A DNA stretch of 9,018 nt from Deltaproteobacteria bacterium (GTDB lineage: Bacteria; Desulfobacterota; DSM-4660; Desulfatiglandales; HGW-15): NCBI GenBank assembly GCA_030671095.1, contig DAOVAK010000074.1:1-9018 (forward strand), read 5' to 3'. Position numbers and translations under genes: made by a program. Below are positions 7,701 to 9,018 of the stretch, in pieces; position 1 is the stretch's first letter; every line of letters starts with the position of its first letter. The notes beneath the pieces were generated by a model. It had not been told where the DNA came from and made no database searches. It was given only the letters and a program-made list of their open reading frames with translations.

Positions 7701-7753
7701 CTTGGAGGTTTCTCGTTTAAGTGGATTAGACATTTTGGAGATTGCTTCTTTTC

Positions 7754-7785
7754 CCTTGCGGTTACGCCGACGGTATCCCGCAAAG
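7754..7785 (+). promoter_or_regulatory. Leader hairpin upstream of the lipoprotein gene
   Basis: CCTTGCGG and CCGCAAAGG flank a 16-nt loop and form a stem of about 8 bp with one bulged A. It ends just before the Shine-Dalgarno sequence at 7793-7800. It could stabilise the mRNA or modulate translation. The loop matches no known riboswitch or protein-binding element that I know. Confidence 0.3.
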
Positions 7786-7807
7786 GTCCCAAGGGGAGGA
7801 ACCTGGA

Positions 7808-8683
7808 ATGGAGAGATCTTTTAAAAGCTATGCGATTGGGATGACGCCGGGGCGTTGTGCCTTTCTATTTCTTGCGCTGGTATTCACGGTATCCGTCATT
7901 GGATGTGCGGAGATCAATCACCTTCGCGAGGCACAAGATGCCTTTAATCAGGCCGCCCATGGGGAAAACTCCCTGCGATTCAACCCTGTTCCCAATAGCG
8001 AAGCGGCCAGCCTTTCGGCTGCGGCACGTACAGGATACGCAAGTGTCTTGGTCAGCTTGGACAGATTGGATCCTCAGGAGATTAGGAGACTAAAAGGGGA
8101 CAAGCTTTGGGGGAATGTGCTCGCCCTGAAGGCGCTCGCTCAGTGGCGACTTCGACTTTATCCACAGGCAAAGAAAACCGCTAGCGCGGCATTAGAACTC
8201 CCTGGTGATGAGCTTCATCCTCGCGATAGAACGCTTATGACAGCCCTGCCTGCACTTATTAGAATTGATCAAGCTCACCACTTTATTTCTCTAAGAAAGC
8301 TCAAAGAAAATGAGGAAATGTCAAAGAATGATTTTGACATCAATATTAGAACCCCACTCCTAAACGCCGCAACCATACTGGATGAGGCACGAAAGCTTGT
8401 AGCCCCGGACGAACCTGTCCAGATCTATCTGATTCAGGCACAGCTGGCCGCCTATCGAAACCTAAAGATAGGCTATAGGAAGTTTGCGCCCGAGGGGCGG
8501 GATTCTGTGCCTGGTGAATTGAAAAATGAGGCACAAGATCGCCTTCAGGACCTGAGTGACGTGCTTCTTGCGACCATCGGCTCCGGAAAAGAGCGCTCAA
8601 ATCTACTCTTGTACTGGCATAAATTGACCGGCCTCAGTGCGCCTGAGAATAGATGTAAAAATAGCGAGATTTGTGGCGGGTAA
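7808..8683 (+). CDS. Putative outer-membrane lipoprotein with TPR-like helices, 291 aa
   Basis: The N-terminus has a basic segment, a hydrophobic stretch (about 18-32) and a lipobox SVIGC, so signal peptidase II should cut before C33, leaving a lipid-anchored mature protein of 259 residues. Residue +2 is Ala, which favours outer-membrane sorting by the enterobacterial rule. The mature part is helical. Residues 70-132 resemble a TPR-like helix pair with alanine/leucine/tyrosine spacing (AAARTGYASVLVSLDRL, then KALAQWRLRLYPQAKKTASAAL), and 184-255 may be another. Two cysteines (C283, C289) lie at the extreme C-terminus. I chose ATG 7808 because GGGGAGGA (7793-7800) lies at ideal distance and the lipobox then sits correctly; an upstream in-frame TTG at 7742 lacks this. 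The function is unknown. The preceding gene on the same strand, 230 bp away, could be a partner. Confidence 0.85.
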   Translation: MERSFKSYAIGMTPGRCAFLFLALVFTVSVIGCAEINHLREAQDAFNQAAHGENSLRFNPVPNSEAASLSAAARTGYASVLVSLDRLDPQEIRRLKGDKLWGNVLALKALAQWRLRLYPQAKKTASAALELPGDELHPRDRTLMTALPALIRIDQAHHFISLRKLKENEEMSKNDFDINIRTPLLNAATILDEARKLVAPDEPVQIYLIQAQLAAYRNLKIGYRKFAPEGRDSVPGELKNEAQDRLQDLSDVLLATIGSGKERSNLLLYWHKLTGLSAPENRCKNSEICGG

Positions 8684-8691
8684 TATTGGAT

Positions 8692-8708
8692 AGACCCTAA
8701 AAGGGTCT
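8692..8708 (+). terminator. Weak hairpin after the lipoprotein gene
   Basis: AGACCCT and AGGGTCT form a perfect 7-bp stem with an AAA loop, starting 8 bp after the stop codon. The position suits a terminator, but the T-run is missing, so it may only protect the 3' end of the transcript. Confidence 0.4.
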
Positions 8709-8714
8709 TGAATG

Positions 8715-8743
8715 TCTCTCGCAGAGGCGCAGAGCCACAGAGA
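8715..8743. repeat. GCAGAG-type short-period repeat
   Basis: The core hexamer GCAGAG or ACAGAG recurs at about 8-9 nt spacing (tcGCAGAGgcGCAGAGccACAGAG). Very similar sequence is a familiar dispersed intergenic repeat in many anaerobic and environmental bacterial genomes, from memory. It lies 11 bp from the inferred intron boundary, in what would be the 3' exon. Confidence 0.5.
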
Positions 8744-8754
8744 ATTGTTCTAGA

Positions 8755-8869
8755 GTAGAGTAGAGGAACAGGCGACAGTGTTTAGGCTTCAGCATACCTC
8801 GGTATCCGGGTTTCCCCTTCGTGGCTCAATAGCTGCATGCCATGCATTGCGTCCTGCTCCCCCCTCCTC
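8755..8869 (-). ncRNA. Group II intron domain VI with bulged branch-point adenosine
   Basis: On the minus strand 8867-8864 pairs with 8757-8760 and 8863-8853 pairs with 8762-8772. That is 15 pairs, four of them G-U, with A8761 bulged. The tail is AC. The loop between 8773 and 8852 is 80 nt, far longer than usual for this domain. It contains small hairpins such as ATACC/GGTAT (8794-8805) and GGG/CCC (8808-8816). Confidence 0.65.
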
Positions 8870-8902
8870 GAACCGTGCGTGCGGATTTCCCGCATACGGC
8901 TC
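8870..8902 (-). ncRNA. Group II intron domain V
   Basis: This 33-nt hairpin is the catalytic core element. On the minus strand it starts GAGCCGT and ends ACGGTTC (7 pairs, one G-U). It carries the AGC triad near the base, and an upper stem GCGG/CCGC is capped by a GAAAT loop. It matches the domain V consensus closely but is one nucleotide shorter in the loop side of the upper stem than the common 34-nt form. Confidence 0.82.
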
Positions 8903-9018
8903 TCCCGAGAACTCTCGCTTTAGGCACTTGCAGGGAGTTGCGCGTTTGAATCGATCACAGAGGCACCCATCCCAGTTTCCTCAGATGCTTATGAAACGAT
9001 TGCCCTTCCGGACACTTG

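Larger units (their letters stand above)
8755..9018 (-). mobile_element. Group II intron, 3' end (continues beyond the right edge)
   Basis: The minus strand ends in a recognisable domain V (8870-8902) followed after 2 nt by a helix that fits domain VI. That helix leaves one adenosine (8761) unpaired, exactly 7 nt from a terminal AC at 8755. The branch-point distance and AY terminus are the rules for group II introns, so 8755 is the likely 3' splice site. The stretch 8903-9018 would belong to the end of domain IV. It carries no readable reverse transcriptase: the longest open stretch ends at a stop at 8955-8957 and matches nothing I know. The encoded protein, if present, lies to the right. The intron class cannot be assigned from this fragment. 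Confidence 0.78.

Noticed and set aside
7536..7733. Minus-strand open frame of 65 codons with SPLSPLLKRGG and PPFVKGDRG segments.
   Set aside because: It is read straight through the compound palindrome, and such proline/glycine/lysine peptides are the usual false translation of this kind of repeat.
7742..7807. Upstream TTG start extending the lipoprotein by 22 residues.
   Set aside because: The TTG lacks a correctly spaced ribosome binding site, and the extension would bury the lipoprotein signal peptide; ATG 7808 has both a strong site and a proper lipobox.
8955..9017. Minus-strand 20-residue open stretch (KCPEGQSFHKHLRKLGWVPL) entering from the right edge.
   Set aside because: It could be the tail of an intron-encoded protein, but it is too short and does not match the known maturase or HNH endings that I can recall, so it is not called as a gene.

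Overview
The window looks like a chromosomal stretch of an anaerobic bacterium, most likely of the Desulfobacterota/deltaproteobacterial kind. This rests on the flavour of the HisF/HisH and 3-hydroxyacyl-CoA dehydrogenase proteins and on the C-rich/G-rich palindromic intergenic repeats. It is an impression from memory, not a computed placement. Coding density is high, and no phage, CRISPR or tRNA signal was seen.

Left part (1-5518) is a run of five genes on the minus strand. Reading in the direction of transcription they are an alkyl-DHAP-synthase-like FAD protein (5518-3905), an overlapping FAD-dependent glycerol-3-phosphate dehydrogenase (3924-2308), a 177-bp gap with a candidate promoter, a 3-hydroxybutyryl-CoA dehydrogenase (2130-1279), HisH (1275-652) and HisF (644 to beyond the left edge). 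The first pair forms a plausible glycerol-3-phosphate/DHAP module: one enzyme makes DHAP and the other belongs to a family whose substrate is acyl-DHAP, which points to ether-lipid metabolism. The last three genes are separated by only 3 and 7 bp, so an acyl-CoA enzyme is transcriptionally coupled to the glutaminase/cyclase complex of histidine biosynthesis.

Middle part (5519-8683) is transcribed the other way. A 232-bp divergent intergenic region leads into a 608-residue protein of unknown family. By eye it carries three full and one partial helical repeats of roughly 110-125 residues. It is followed by a 291-residue lipoprotein with a TPR-like region. A compound palindromic repeat and a leader hairpin lie between the two genes.

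Right end (8684-9018) has no protein gene. It holds a small hairpin after the lipoprotein gene, a GCAGAG-type low-complexity repeat, and the 3' end of a group II intron on the minus strand. Domain V (8870-8902) is recognisable, domain VI has a bulged adenosine exactly 7 nt from an AC terminus, and the rest of the intron lies beyond the right edge. The least explained items are the repeat-containing 608-residue protein with its lipoprotein neighbour, and the oversized domain VI of the intron.
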